A DNA stretch of 64,000 nucleotides from Thermogemmatispora carboxidivorans (GTDB lineage: Bacteria; Chloroflexota; Ktedonobacteria; Ktedonobacterales; Ktedonobacteraceae), in contig NZ_JNIM01000001.1 of NCBI RefSeq assembly GCF_000702505.1, positions 682,001-746,000 of the forward strand, in the 5' to 3' direction. Positions 43,080-51,507 of the stretch are shown piece after piece. The notes under the pieces were generated by a model. It was not told the DNA's origin, made no database searches, and was given only the letters and a program-made list of their open reading frames with translations. Numbering within the stretch: the first letter of the stretch is position 1; each line of letters opens with the position of its first letter. Made by a program: the position numbers and the translations under genes.

Positions 43080-44612
43080 TTAGGAAACCGATGGCAGGCT
43101 AGCGATAAATTCCGCCAGGTTTTCGCGTCCGTCGACGCGGATGCGCAAGAGAGCGAAAGGCTGGGTACTTTGCTGGAGCCAGCCGGTAGGGCCGGGGTCG
43201 GTTGTGGCGCCGACATAGCCGTCGGCGGCCAGCATGGTAGTGATGCGTGCCTGTTCGAGGGGGGTGCCGTGGCGGAATGGCTCGCCGCTGGGGTAGCAGA
43301 ACTGTTGGATAGGGATACCGAGATGCTGTTGTAGGGTCGCCTGTGAAGCCTGCAGCTCCTGCTGAGTGAGCTGGGGGTCGCCGATGATGATCCAGCCCAG
43401 GCTGGTATGATGCACGGTATGTGAGCCGACCTGCATACCCTGGGCGAGCAAGTTACGGACCTCGTTCCAGCTCATATAGCCTGTGGCGCCCACGAACCCG
43501 GTGATGATATAGAACATGCCGCTGAAGCCGTGGGCCTGTAGGAGGGGCACGGCGTAGCGATAGACGTCCTCGTACCCATCGTCAAAGGTAAGGATGATGG
43601 GATGTGGGGGCAGTGGTGCGTCGAAATAAAGGGCGTTGAAGAGCTGGTTGAAGGTGATGGTGTGGTAGCCGTGGCTTTTGAGATAGTCGAGCTGGGCGGC
43701 AAAGGTGCGCGGTGTGACTGTCAGGCTGAAGTCGAGCAGGTTGTGGGTGGGGGCTGGTGAGACATGATGGTACATCAGGATGGGGACAGCGATACTGCGG
43801 GCAACTGGCTGCGGCGGGGGCAGGATGGGAGCTTCGGGGTCTGCCGGTCCGCCAGAAAGTACGTGCCAGTGTGGCTGCTCATTGCCCTGGCTTGGGCTGC
43901 CCTCGACGATGAAGGGCAGGTTGTGGTAGACACTCGCCGGGTGACGGTCCTCGGGCGGTACATTGGCTGCCTTGCTCAGCGTGGCGTCGGGGACGAGTTG
44001 CAGCGAGGCCGGGACAGTCAGGGTATTGCTGTAGCTCGTCATGGTCTCGGGATCGATCCAGTGACTGAGCTGGCTGGGTAGTCCCAGGCTGAAGCCCTGC
44101 AGGGTGTAATGGGCGAAACGTGCCTGCCAGAAGTGCGCGAAGGTTTGCTCATTGGGCCAGAGGGCGCGCCGGGCAGGCGCCAGGAGCGACCACATGGTAT
44201 CGTAGTCATGGTGCAGCAAGGCTGTCAGATAGCGCTGAGCGAGGACCAGCACTTGCTGCTCGTTGGCCGCCTCCTGCGGGTGCTCGGCGATGAAAGTTGC
44301 AGAGTTATGCAGCGCCTGGTTGCCACCTGTGCTACTGCTGCTCAGAAGCGCATAGAGGCCCCAGACGAGAACGGCAATGGCAATCAGCAGCAGGCTGAGG
44401 AGGCCAGCCAGCAGTAGTTGGCTGACTCGCGACGAGGTTGAGCGGTTGCGGCGCCTGCCAGGAGAGAACAGGCTTGCCGCTTGTCCCGCTACTCCCCCTG
44501 AGCGGGCCGATCCTGGCTCGCTCCGGGAGGCGTACCCTTGCGGCTCGTACTTGGTGTTGTATCTCATGGCTGAGAACCTGTGTGTTGTGTGTTCTTGCCT
44601 ATAGCTGTACAT
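43080..44612 (-). CDS. Membrane-anchored polysaccharide deacetylase
   Basis: A 510-residue protein: a basic, Ser-rich cytoplasmic start, one membrane helix near residues 65-89 (VSQLLLAGLLSLLLIAIAVL), an extracellular region of about 190 residues that resembles a NTF2/Cif-like spacer, and a C-terminal NodB domain. In the NodB part are VPILMYHHVSP, ILTFDDGYEDVY (the catalytic Asp pair), VGSHTVHHTSLGW (metal-binding His), FCYPSGEP and a late TDPGP. It likely removes acetyl groups from an extracellular glycan or peptidoglycan. The ATG at 44612 follows GAGGGGG. A TATAAT box at 44630-44625 would start the transcript only a few bases before it, so the ATG at 44567 is also possible. Confidence 0.85.
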   Translation of the reverse strand: MYSYRQEHTTHRFSAMRYNTKYEPQGYASRSEPGSARSGGVAGQAASLFSPGRRRNRSTSSRVSQLLLAGLLSLLLIAIAVLVWGLYALLSSSSTGGNQALHNSATFIAEHPQEAANEQQVLVLAQRYLTALLHHDYDTMWSLLAPARRALWPNEQTFAHFWQARFAHYTLQGFSLGLPSQLSHWIDPETMTSYSNTLTVPASLQLVPDATLSKAANVPPEDRHPASVYHNLPFIVEGSPSQGNEQPHWHVLSGGPADPEAPILPPPQPVARSIAVPILMYHHVSPAPTHNLLDFSLTVTPRTFAAQLDYLKSHGYHTITFNQLFNALYFDAPLPPHPIILTFDDGYEDVYRYAVPLLQAHGFSGMFYIITGFVGATGYMSWNEVRNLLAQGMQVGSHTVHHTSLGWIIIGDPQLTQQELQASQATLQQHLGIPIQQFCYPSGEPFRHGTPLEQARITTMLAADGYVGATTDPGPTGWLQQSTQPFALLRIRVDGRENLAEFIASLPSVS

Positions 44613-44966
44613 GACTGCCCCCTCATTATACCAGAATTTAGGTAAAAATACCTATTCAAGAGCGGCAACTGGCGATCAGCTGTGATGAAACACGCTGATC
44701 AGTGATGAGGTGAAGAGAGTGGCTTGTGTCTTCTTAGAGGACATGAATCCTGGGGGAGGTTCTTCATCCAGAATTGAGGGCAGGAGGGAGAGGAAAAGGC
44801 AGGAAGGCTGGCTCCGCGGAGCTGCGGGCCAGCCCATTCTGGAGCCGCGGGCCAGCGTTATGTGGTAGTAGTTGCCCGGCGGTCGGCGGACCCGGCGCGC
44901 ATCTCGCGAGGTAGGCGGGTCGGCTGCGCGAGGGGTCAGAGTTGATAGAGGGGGGAGTAGCCGGGG
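44613..44966. other. Gap between gnd and the deacetylase
   Basis: 354 bases with the TATAAT box at 44625-44630 (minus strand, toward the deacetylase) and a GATCAGC stem-loop (44674-44700). No gene is supported. Confidence 0.5.
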
Positions 44967-45986
44967 CTAGCCTTGCTTCTCATGGTGACCGCCGAACTCA
45001 AAGCGCATGGCCGAGAGCAGCTTATCGGCAAAATCTGCCTCGCCGCGGGAAGCGAAGCGCTCATAGAGGGCGGTGCTGAGCACGCCGGCGGGTACGGCCT
45101 CATCGATAGCGGCTTTGATCGTCCAGCGCCCTTCGCCGGAGTCGGAGACGCGCCCCGCAAACTGACTCAGGTCGGGATCTTGGAGCAGGGCATGGGCGGT
45201 CAGGTCGAGCAGCCAGGAAGCGACGACGCTGCCGCGGCGCCAGAGTTCTGCGATATCGGCCAGGTTGAAGTCGTACTGATAATACTCGGGGTTACGCAGT
45301 GGCGTCGTCTCGGCGTCGATCTCTTCGGGGTGCTTGCCGATGTTGGCGTGGCGCAAGATGTTGAAGCCCTCGGCGTAGGCGGCCATGATGCCGTACTCGA
45401 TGCCGTTGTGGATCATTTTGACAAAGTGGCCAGCGCCGTGTGGGCCGCAATGCAGATAGCCATGCTCGGCGGTACCGCCGACCTGCTCGCGTCCGGGAGT
45501 GCGTGAGGCGGCCTGGACACCGGGAGCGAGGACTTCGAAGAGTGGTTCGAGCCGCTGAACGATCTCGGCCTCGCCGCCGATCATCAGGCAGTAGCCACGC
45601 TCAAGGCCCCAGACGCCGCCGCTGGTGCCGACGTCCAGGTAGTGGATGCCGTGCTCCTTTAACGTGGCGGCGCGGCGAATGTCGTCCTGGTAGAAGGAGT
45701 TGCCGCCATCGACGACGACATCGTCGGGGGAGAGCAGTGGAATGAGCTGCTCCAGGGTGGCGTCGACCGAGGCGGCGGGGATCATCAGCCAAACGACGCG
45801 AGGTGGCTTCAGCTGCCCGATGAGTTCAGACAGGGAAGTAGCTCCTGCGGAGATGGCCCCCTCTTTCAAACGCTTCTCCACGGTCTCGGCGTGGCGTGCA
45901 TAGCCAATGCATTTGTGGCCGGCCCGTTGGAGCCGCAGAGCCATATTGGCGCCCATGCGTCCAAGTCCGATAAGGCCAAGTTCCAT
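44967..45986 (-). CDS. gnd: 6-phosphogluconate dehydrogenase, decarboxylating (short type)
   Basis: A 339-residue pentose-phosphate enzyme that oxidises and decarboxylates 6-phosphogluconate to ribulose 5-phosphate. Seen: MELGLIGLGRMGANMALRL (Rossmann GxGxxG), VDGGNSFYQDD, LDVGTSGGVWGLERGYCLMIGG, HCGPHGAGHFVKMIHNGIEYG (substrate-binding Lys and Asn) and VSDSGEGRWTIKAAIDEAVP. The length of about 340 and the CGPHGAGHFVKM pattern fit the short NAD-preferring GntZ/YqeC class rather than the 470-residue Gnd. The ATG at 45986 is the natural start. It is upstream of the deacetylase on the same strand but 354 bases away. Confidence 0.93.
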   Translation of the reverse strand: MELGLIGLGRMGANMALRLQRAGHKCIGYARHAETVEKRLKEGAISAGATSLSELIGQLKPPRVVWLMIPAASVDATLEQLIPLLSPDDVVVDGGNSFYQDDIRRAATLKEHGIHYLDVGTSGGVWGLERGYCLMIGGEAEIVQRLEPLFEVLAPGVQAASRTPGREQVGGTAEHGYLHCGPHGAGHFVKMIHNGIEYGIMAAYAEGFNILRHANIGKHPEEIDAETTPLRNPEYYQYDFNLADIAELWRRGSVVASWLLDLTAHALLQDPDLSQFAGRVSDSGEGRWTIKAAIDEAVPAGVLSTALYERFASRGEADFADKLLSAMRFEFGGHHEKQG

Positions 45987-46277
45987 ATAGCAATCCTTTC
46001 TGTTTTTCTTTCTTTCTGTCTTTCTTCTCTAGCTAGCGAAGTTCGTGTTCTCCGGGGTATGGATGGAGAGGCGGGCGCAGCATGCTCTTGGTCTGCCTGA
46101 TGGGAGTCCCTGCTGACGGCAGACGGCTGGATGCTGGACGAAAGGAAGAGCAACGCAGCGCTGCCTGTCCATCGCTAAGTGTACCATACTGGTGCAGGGA
46201 AATGAAAAGAGGAGGGCTGGCTGATCGCGGTGTCGGAGGAAGGCCAGCACCAGCGAAGGAGGGGCCTGGAAAGAGCT

Positions 46278-46306
46278 GCTCCCTGGCAATCTATCTGCCA
46301 GGGAGC
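46278..46306 (-). terminator. Hairpin after the small winged-helix gene
   Basis: An 11-bp perfect stem (46278-46288 with 46296-46306) and 7-base loop; on the minus strand it is followed by a T-rich TCTTTCC run. It lies 35 bases after the gene stop at 46341. Confidence 0.6.
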
Positions 46307-46340
46307 ACGCCAAGGTAAGGCAGGTTACTGCTGTTCGCGC

Positions 46341-46835
46341 TTAGCTGCTGGTGCGCTGGCGTGTTCGGCGCATCAACACATAGCCTGTTTCCAGGATGGA
46401 GAAGATATCGATGCCGAAGGCGTACAACTTCATACGCGTGCGCGAGAGGACGTTGCGCACCGGACGCATCTCCTGGTCCCAGACGCCTTCGGCCTGGGCC
46501 AGGCTCAGGCGCCTCCGACAGCGCTCAACCTCGGCTTCGGTGATCTGGCCGTTGGTGAAGCTGGCGAGGAGGACTTCGTAGGGACAGTAGTGGGGGTAGG
46601 CTTCCAGTAAGGGGAGCAGCACACAGATTTCACTGTTGGTAAATTGCTGCTCGGCGATGAGTCGGGGCAGACCTTCCTCACAGGCGAGCTGGGCCAGGGT
46701 GCCCAGAGTCAGATTGAGGGCCAGGAGATGGTGGGGAGGGAGCAAATCGCGTAAGGCGAAATGGCGAATCTCTGCAGGTTCTTCTTGCAAGGGACGTGGG
46801 GACGCTTTGGTCATACGCAGAGAGGTCTTCTGCAT
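46341..46835 (-). CDS. Small winged-helix protein (OmpR-C-like)
   Basis: A 164-residue protein. The C-terminal 35 residues (RNVLSRTRMKLYAFGIDIFS, then ILETGYVLM) carry the pattern of the OmpR/PhoB DNA-binding domain end (helix, strand, TxxGxGYxL wing). The middle (LIAEQQFTNSEICVLLPLLEA and CPYEVLLASFTNGQITEAEVER) would be the first helices of that fold. There is no receiver domain, so it would be a stand-alone DNA-binding domain, as in the SARP group. The ATG at 46835 follows AAGGAG. The assignment is by pattern and the target is unknown. Confidence 0.7.
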   Translation of the reverse strand: MQKTSLRMTKASPRPLQEEPAEIRHFALRDLLPPHHLLALNLTLGTLAQLACEEGLPRLIAEQQFTNSEICVLLPLLEAYPHYCPYEVLLASFTNGQITEAEVERCRRRLSLAQAEGVWDQEMRPVRNVLSRTRMKLYAFGIDIFSILETGYVLMRRTRQRTSS

Positions 46836-47779
46836 GGCACGCTCCTTCTGGCTGGCTAAGATAGCTGCTGATGGACGGACCAACTTGCCGAACAAAGCCC
46901 GCGCCGAGCCGGGGGCCGGTGGTGGCTCTGTGCCGCCTGGTTGCTGCTGGAGCGCCCGGGACGTCCCCCCTCTTCCCGCGTCAAGGCCAGCGCAGTTCGT
47001 CGCCGGGCCGCGGACCCCTCTTCCGCTGGCGCTCGCTTGTTGCTGGCTGGCTGGCTGGCAAAACGGCTGCTGCTCAGGAGTGGAGCAGCAGGCCCTGCAC
47101 TGCGAGAGCACTATGATAGCTGCACGAAAATAACGCTCCTTTCCTCATACTGCTTCTCCACAAGCACTTCTTGCTCCTTGAATGCTGCTCTCTACAGAGG
47201 ACGAACGAGCGGCGCGTTGATCAAATTACGTCTGGGGATCGCGCTCGCTGCCGCTGAGCCGGCGCTTCGGCGCGCTGGCCGTCGCCGTGGGAAGCATGGA
47301 CTGCTTCGATAGGTGCTGTACAAAGAAACGCAATGATATTCAATGTCTGATATATTTCGTTCCTTCCATATTTTACAGTACCAGATAATCACCCAAAAAT
47401 CAATACCTGAATTGGCTTTTTTGCTTCTCTTGCCAGAAGAGGCAGCGCTCTCCCTCTTGTAGGAGGGAGGTGAGCGCCGGCTATGGGACATTCTGGCTAT
47501 TTCCCCATCCTGTGCCCGCAAATTCGACGATTCTGTTCCATACTGCCTTTCGGTATCAGCTTTTCGGTGTCGAAATGCCGCTGATCGTTCAAGGGTTGGC
47601 CTCTCTCTCAGTACCTCTCTATCTCATTCCTGTTCTTCCATCCTGGTTCCATCGGATCATATCGATTCCACAGGTGTATGCTGGAAGAATTGCCTTGCTT
47701 CTGAGATATGGGGTATGAGGGACGGCTCTCTTGAAAGGAGAATACAGACGTAATTCAACATGAAAGGTGCGCTTCAACC
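46836..47779. other. Gap between winged-helix gene and oxidoreductase gene
   Basis: 944 bases, with the most AT-rich stretch of the window at about 47310-47420 and a GC-rich stem-loop near 47447-47491. Open frames here are short, lack ribosome sites and show no conserved sequence. The first part probably holds the promoter of the winged-helix gene; no clear boxes are seen. Confidence 0.45.
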
Positions 47780-49462
47780 ATGCAGAAGACCGCCCTGCCG
47801 GCCTGGTTCGGCGATTCACGAATAGAGGCCAGCGCGGATGTTGTGATTGTAGGGAATGGGATCGCCGGCCTGACTGCAGCAATCGAGGCTCGCCGTTTTG
47901 CGCCTGAGTCCACGATTCTGGTTCTGACGGAGCAGTGCTATCCGACGATTCACACACCGGCGCTGCGTCAAGTTCTCTCTGGTAGGGTGAGCCGGAGCCA
48001 ATTGCTGGCCTATCCCGAGGGGACGGAGCAGGCGCGTGGGATCAAGGTGGGGATAGCGCGGGTTGAGGTGATCGATGCGGTCGAGCGGAGGCTGCTGGTA
48101 GCGGGTGGGGGGGTAGTCCATTATGGAATACTCCTCCTGGCGACAGGGAGCGTTGCCCGTGGGTTGCCGGAAGGTCTGCCTGGTGCTGCGCTGGATGGAG
48201 TTCTGACGTTGCACCGTCTGCCCGACTATCTTGATGTCAGGCGCCGGTTGCGGGAGGTGCGCGAGGTGGCGGTGATTGGTGGTGGGGTGCATGGAGCTGA
48301 GACCGTCATGAGTCTTTTGCACATAGGCAAGCGTGTTCACTGGTTCATTCGTGGCTCCTACTGCCTGCCGCGCTTGCTCAATCGGGTGGCGGCTGAGCTG
48401 GTTTTGCGGCACGTGGAGCGGGCGGGGGCGCTGGTTCATCTGGAAAGCGAGGTGATAGGTTTTGTGGGCAGGGTAGGGGAGTTAGCGGGAGTTGCCACTG
48501 CTGACGGGCGTGTGATTCCTGCGCAGCTGGCGCTGGTTTGCACAGGGACCCGTCCCGCGCTCGACCTGGCGACTCGTTCCACCCTGCCTCTTGTCTATGA
48601 AGAGCAGCAGGGCATTCTTGTCGATGGGCGGCTCTGTACCAGTGTCCCGGGAATTCTGGCTGCGGGCGATGTGGCTGCCTGGCGGCATCCTCTGAGTGGT
48701 TTCTATCGCTCGCAGCCATCCTGGCATGCTGCTGTCCTTCAGGGACGAGTGGCAGCAGCGACCATGACGGGGCAGGTGGTGACCCAGGTCAGCGAGGTGA
48801 TCGGTGCTCCCTGGCAGGCCACACGGCTGGGTTCGCTCTCCATCCTGGCGGTTGGCGATCCCTTGGCGGAGGCGGCGGAGGTGAAGGTCCTGACGCGGCA
48901 TGGGAAGCAGAGCTACCATCGCCTGGCGCTGGTGGGTGATCGTCTGGTTGGCTATCTCGCCCTGGGAAAGGCGCAGCCTGATGCCCTGGCCATCAAGCGC
49001 CTCATCGATGAGGCGTTGCCTGTGGGGGTGATCCAGGATGCTCTGCTCCGAGGCGACTTTGATGCACGTGCCTACTTTGCGCAGCTTCGCTCGTCTAAGC
49101 TCTATACCTTAACGGCGCCCGGGCGGCTGGCGGAGCGTACATTGGCGACCTCCCGGTGTGCGCCTCCTCTGTCTCCTCCGCTGGGCACAACGCCTGCAGT
49201 GGCGGGATGGCAGGCGCCGCCCCAGGGCGGTGAACCCTTCCTGCAGGGAAGCGTGTCAAGAAGGAGGCCCCAAACTGAGCCACTACGGAGATTGATCCCT
49301 GCGCAGCATGGTGCCAATGTGGCCAATGCCGCGGGTTCTGGAGCACTTGCTGATCTCGATTCTTGGGCTGGGGGGCTGGAGCCTGAGCCGCTGCCGCGGC
49401 GGCTCTCGCTACCGGCCTCTCTCTCCCAGCCGAACCCGCGTCCGCTGCGGTATTGTCGCTAG
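47780..49462 (+). CDS. FAD/NAD(P)-dependent oxidoreductase with C-terminal extension
   Basis: A 560-residue flavoprotein of the pyridine-nucleotide-disulfide oxidoreductase superfamily. Seen: VVIVGNGIAGLTAAIEARRF (FAD site), LLATGSVARGLPEG, VAVIGGGVHGAETVMSLLHI (NAD site) and GILAAGDVAAW (second FAD site). This is the layout of rubredoxin/ferredoxin reductases or the NasB/NirB N-terminus; there is no redox Cys pair in the CxxxxC position, so it is not a disulfide reductase. About 100 residues at the end are Pro/Ser/Arg-rich and probably disordered. The electron acceptor is unknown. The ATG at 47780 is the natural start, with no strong ribosome site seen. Confidence 0.88.
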   Translation: MQKTALPAWFGDSRIEASADVVIVGNGIAGLTAAIEARRFAPESTILVLTEQCYPTIHTPALRQVLSGRVSRSQLLAYPEGTEQARGIKVGIARVEVIDAVERRLLVAGGGVVHYGILLLATGSVARGLPEGLPGAALDGVLTLHRLPDYLDVRRRLREVREVAVIGGGVHGAETVMSLLHIGKRVHWFIRGSYCLPRLLNRVAAELVLRHVERAGALVHLESEVIGFVGRVGELAGVATADGRVIPAQLALVCTGTRPALDLATRSTLPLVYEEQQGILVDGRLCTSVPGILAAGDVAAWRHPLSGFYRSQPSWHAAVLQGRVAAATMTGQVVTQVSEVIGAPWQATRLGSLSILAVGDPLAEAAEVKVLTRHGKQSYHRLALVGDRLVGYLALGKAQPDALAIKRLIDEALPVGVIQDALLRGDFDARAYFAQLRSSKLYTLTAPGRLAERTLATSRCAPPLSPPLGTTPAVAGWQAPPQGGEPFLQGSVSRRRPQTEPLRRLIPAQHGANVANAAGSGALADLDSWAGGLEPEPLPRRLSLPASLSQPNPRPLRYCR

Positions 49463-49726
49463 CCAGGCGGCGAGGCCTGGCGTGAACTTGCTACTTTCTC
49501 AAGCGATGCAATCCTTCTTGCTGACTGGGAGGCGCCAGGATGGTTGGTTGGTGGGTGGGCCGCGTCAGATGGCTGACTCTCTGGCATCTGTCGGCTCTCT
49601 ACTGGTGCTGCTGGCTCTGGGCCGGCCATCCTGGTGTTGTCCTGGTGATGATGATCCACCGCGTGCTGGCCGGTAAGCAGGGAGGCCGGTCACTCAAACA
49701 TCCATACATCAGGGGAGGATGATTTT

Positions 49727-51310
49727 ATGCTGTGTCCACGTTGTCACGCTCAGTGGGATGGGGAGAGGCGAGCCTGTCTGCGCTGTGGCTTCGTGTTACC
49801 CGTGGCCAGTGGAGACGCGGTGGCTCGCCCGGCAGGTCGGGAGCGGCCCCATTGGTCGACTGGCTCTGGCGGAAGACCGCCGCACTTCCATGTTCCGCGG
49901 GTGACTCCTGTTGCTGGGCGGCATGCTGGTGGGCAACAGCCGCCCGTTCCACCGGTGCTGGTGAGTGAGGCGCCGCGTTACCAGTCGCCAGCGGAGCAGC
50001 TGCGTCAGCATCGGCCCTGGCAGGCTTCTGGTGGTGGTGCTCGTCAGGAGCCGACGACACTGGATGATCAACGTCGCACGGACGAGCAATTGCATGAGCG
50101 GGAGCGTCAAGGGGTGAGGCGCTCTTCTGGATCGCAGCCTTCGACTGTGACTGAGGGGCTGCGGTCCCTGCAGGCTGGGGAGCTGCTTCAGGGGGGGCGT
50201 TATCGTCTGGCTGAGCGTCAGGGGCGCCATGAGTGGTTGGCGGAGGCTTACGAGACCTTCTGGCTGGCGCATGATGCCCGTCGTGGGGGGGCGCCGGTTC
50301 GCATTTGTGAGTTTGTGCTGCCGCGTGAAGATAGTCGTCTGCGGGGGGCGCTTGTCCGCTCTGCTGCTTCTTCCCTCCATGCCGCGGGACGTCACACGCA
50401 GATCCCTACTTTGCTCGATGTTTTTTCGGAGGCGGAGCGTGATTTCTTCGTCTTCGAGCACGTTGAGGGGGAATCGTTGTTGCTCCGTTTGCGTCGGCGT
50501 GGGCGTCCTCTTGGTGAGCAAGAGGTGGTCGAGTGCTGTCTGCAGATGGTCGATGTCCTGGAGTTTCTGGCCAGTCAGACACCCCCTATTGTTCACGGTT
50601 TGATCCGGCCAGACTATATTATTGCCGGTCGCACGCGCTCTCACTATGTGCTGACCGGTTTTTCGGTGATGCTGGCCTCGGGGGCAACGCAGTTTGTGAC
50701 CGGCATGGCTCGCGCGCAGCTCTCGCCCTATACTGCTCCCGAGCTGACTCATGGGGTGATCGATAGCCGTATTGATCTGTATGCTTTGTTGGCCACGGCC
50801 TACCATCTGGCGACCGGCTGTCCGCCGGCCAGGAGCCAGGGCCGTATCCCGCCGGCTCGTCAGTTGAATCCGGCGCTCAGTCCAGGTTTCGAGGCTGTTC
50901 TCACGAAAGGACTCTATTCGGGACAGGGGCTACGGCCAGATCTCTCGCAGCGCTATCAGCATCCTGCCCAGTTGCGTGAGGCTCTCACCGAGCGGACGAC
51001 GCAGCAGGAGGCGCCGCTCCGGGTTGCTGAGCCTCATGCTGAGCTTTCCCAATCTGTGGCTTCTGAGCCGCGTCCGCCCGCGACCGAGCCATTGCCTGAT
51101 GTGCCCGAGGACCCGCTGCAGGGTCATCCGATCTTGCAATCGTTGGCTCCTTCCTCGGATCTTCCTCAGCACGAGGAGTCGCTGCTCCCCGCTCCTGAAG
51201 AGCTGCCTCCCTTGCCAGATGGCAATGATTATCAGCGGGTGCTGCTGTGGGGGATAACGCTCTTTCTCTCGCTTGCCTTGACCATTGCCCTGGCCCGTGG
51301 CTGGTTCTGA
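49727..51310 (+). CDS. Zinc-ribbon pseudokinase with C-terminal membrane anchor
   Basis: A 527-residue protein. The N-terminus has a CxxC...CxxC zinc ribbon (MLCPRCHAQWDGERRACLRC), then a disordered linker to about residue 140. Residues 150-420 have a kinase-like fold, but catalytic motifs are gone: HGLIRPDY stands where HRDxKPxN is expected, and TGF where DFG is. APEL and IDLYALLATAYHLATG remain. The last 20 residues are a membrane helix (LLWGITLFLSLALTIALARG), so the ribbon and pseudokinase face the cytoplasm. It likely scaffolds phospho-signalling rather than phosphorylating. The ATG at 49727 follows AGGGGAGG. A strong terminator follows. Confidence 0.85.
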   Translation: MLCPRCHAQWDGERRACLRCGFVLPVASGDAVARPAGRERPHWSTGSGGRPPHFHVPRVTPVAGRHAGGQQPPVPPVLVSEAPRYQSPAEQLRQHRPWQASGGGARQEPTTLDDQRRTDEQLHERERQGVRRSSGSQPSTVTEGLRSLQAGELLQGGRYRLAERQGRHEWLAEAYETFWLAHDARRGGAPVRICEFVLPREDSRLRGALVRSAASSLHAAGRHTQIPTLLDVFSEAERDFFVFEHVEGESLLLRLRRRGRPLGEQEVVECCLQMVDVLEFLASQTPPIVHGLIRPDYIIAGRTRSHYVLTGFSVMLASGATQFVTGMARAQLSPYTAPELTHGVIDSRIDLYALLATAYHLATGCPPARSQGRIPPARQLNPALSPGFEAVLTKGLYSGQGLRPDLSQRYQHPAQLREALTERTTQQEAPLRVAEPHAELSQSVASEPRPPATEPLPDVPEDPLQGHPILQSLAPSSDLPQHEESLLPAPEELPPLPDGNDYQRVLLWGITLFLSLALTIALARGWF

Positions 51311-51437
51311 TCAGACTCGACGAGTGGGTGATGGCCGAGATGATCGACGAGAGAGGCGCGCAGCGTCGCGCGCAGCCGCCGGGCTGAGCATGCCAGTCGC
51401 TTCAGCTAGCCGGCGAGGGAATAGATAAGAGGCAACT

Positions 51438-51467
51438 GCCCGGCTCCGGGTCGCGAGCCGGGCTTTT
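51438..51467 (+). terminator. Intrinsic terminator of the zinc-ribbon pseudokinase gene
   Basis: A 9-bp GC-rich stem (51438-51446 with 51455-51463), 8-base loop and TTTT. It also marks the end of the convergent STAND regulator gene. Confidence 0.85.
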
Positions 51468-51507
51468 GTTCTGCTGGGAGGACTGCTTCGTCTGGCGCTG
51501 GTTCTGC

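Noticed and set aside
47470..47718. Plus-strand frame of 82 codons in the AT-rich gap before the oxidoreductase gene
   Set aside because: No ribosome site and no pattern; hydrophobic only in patches.
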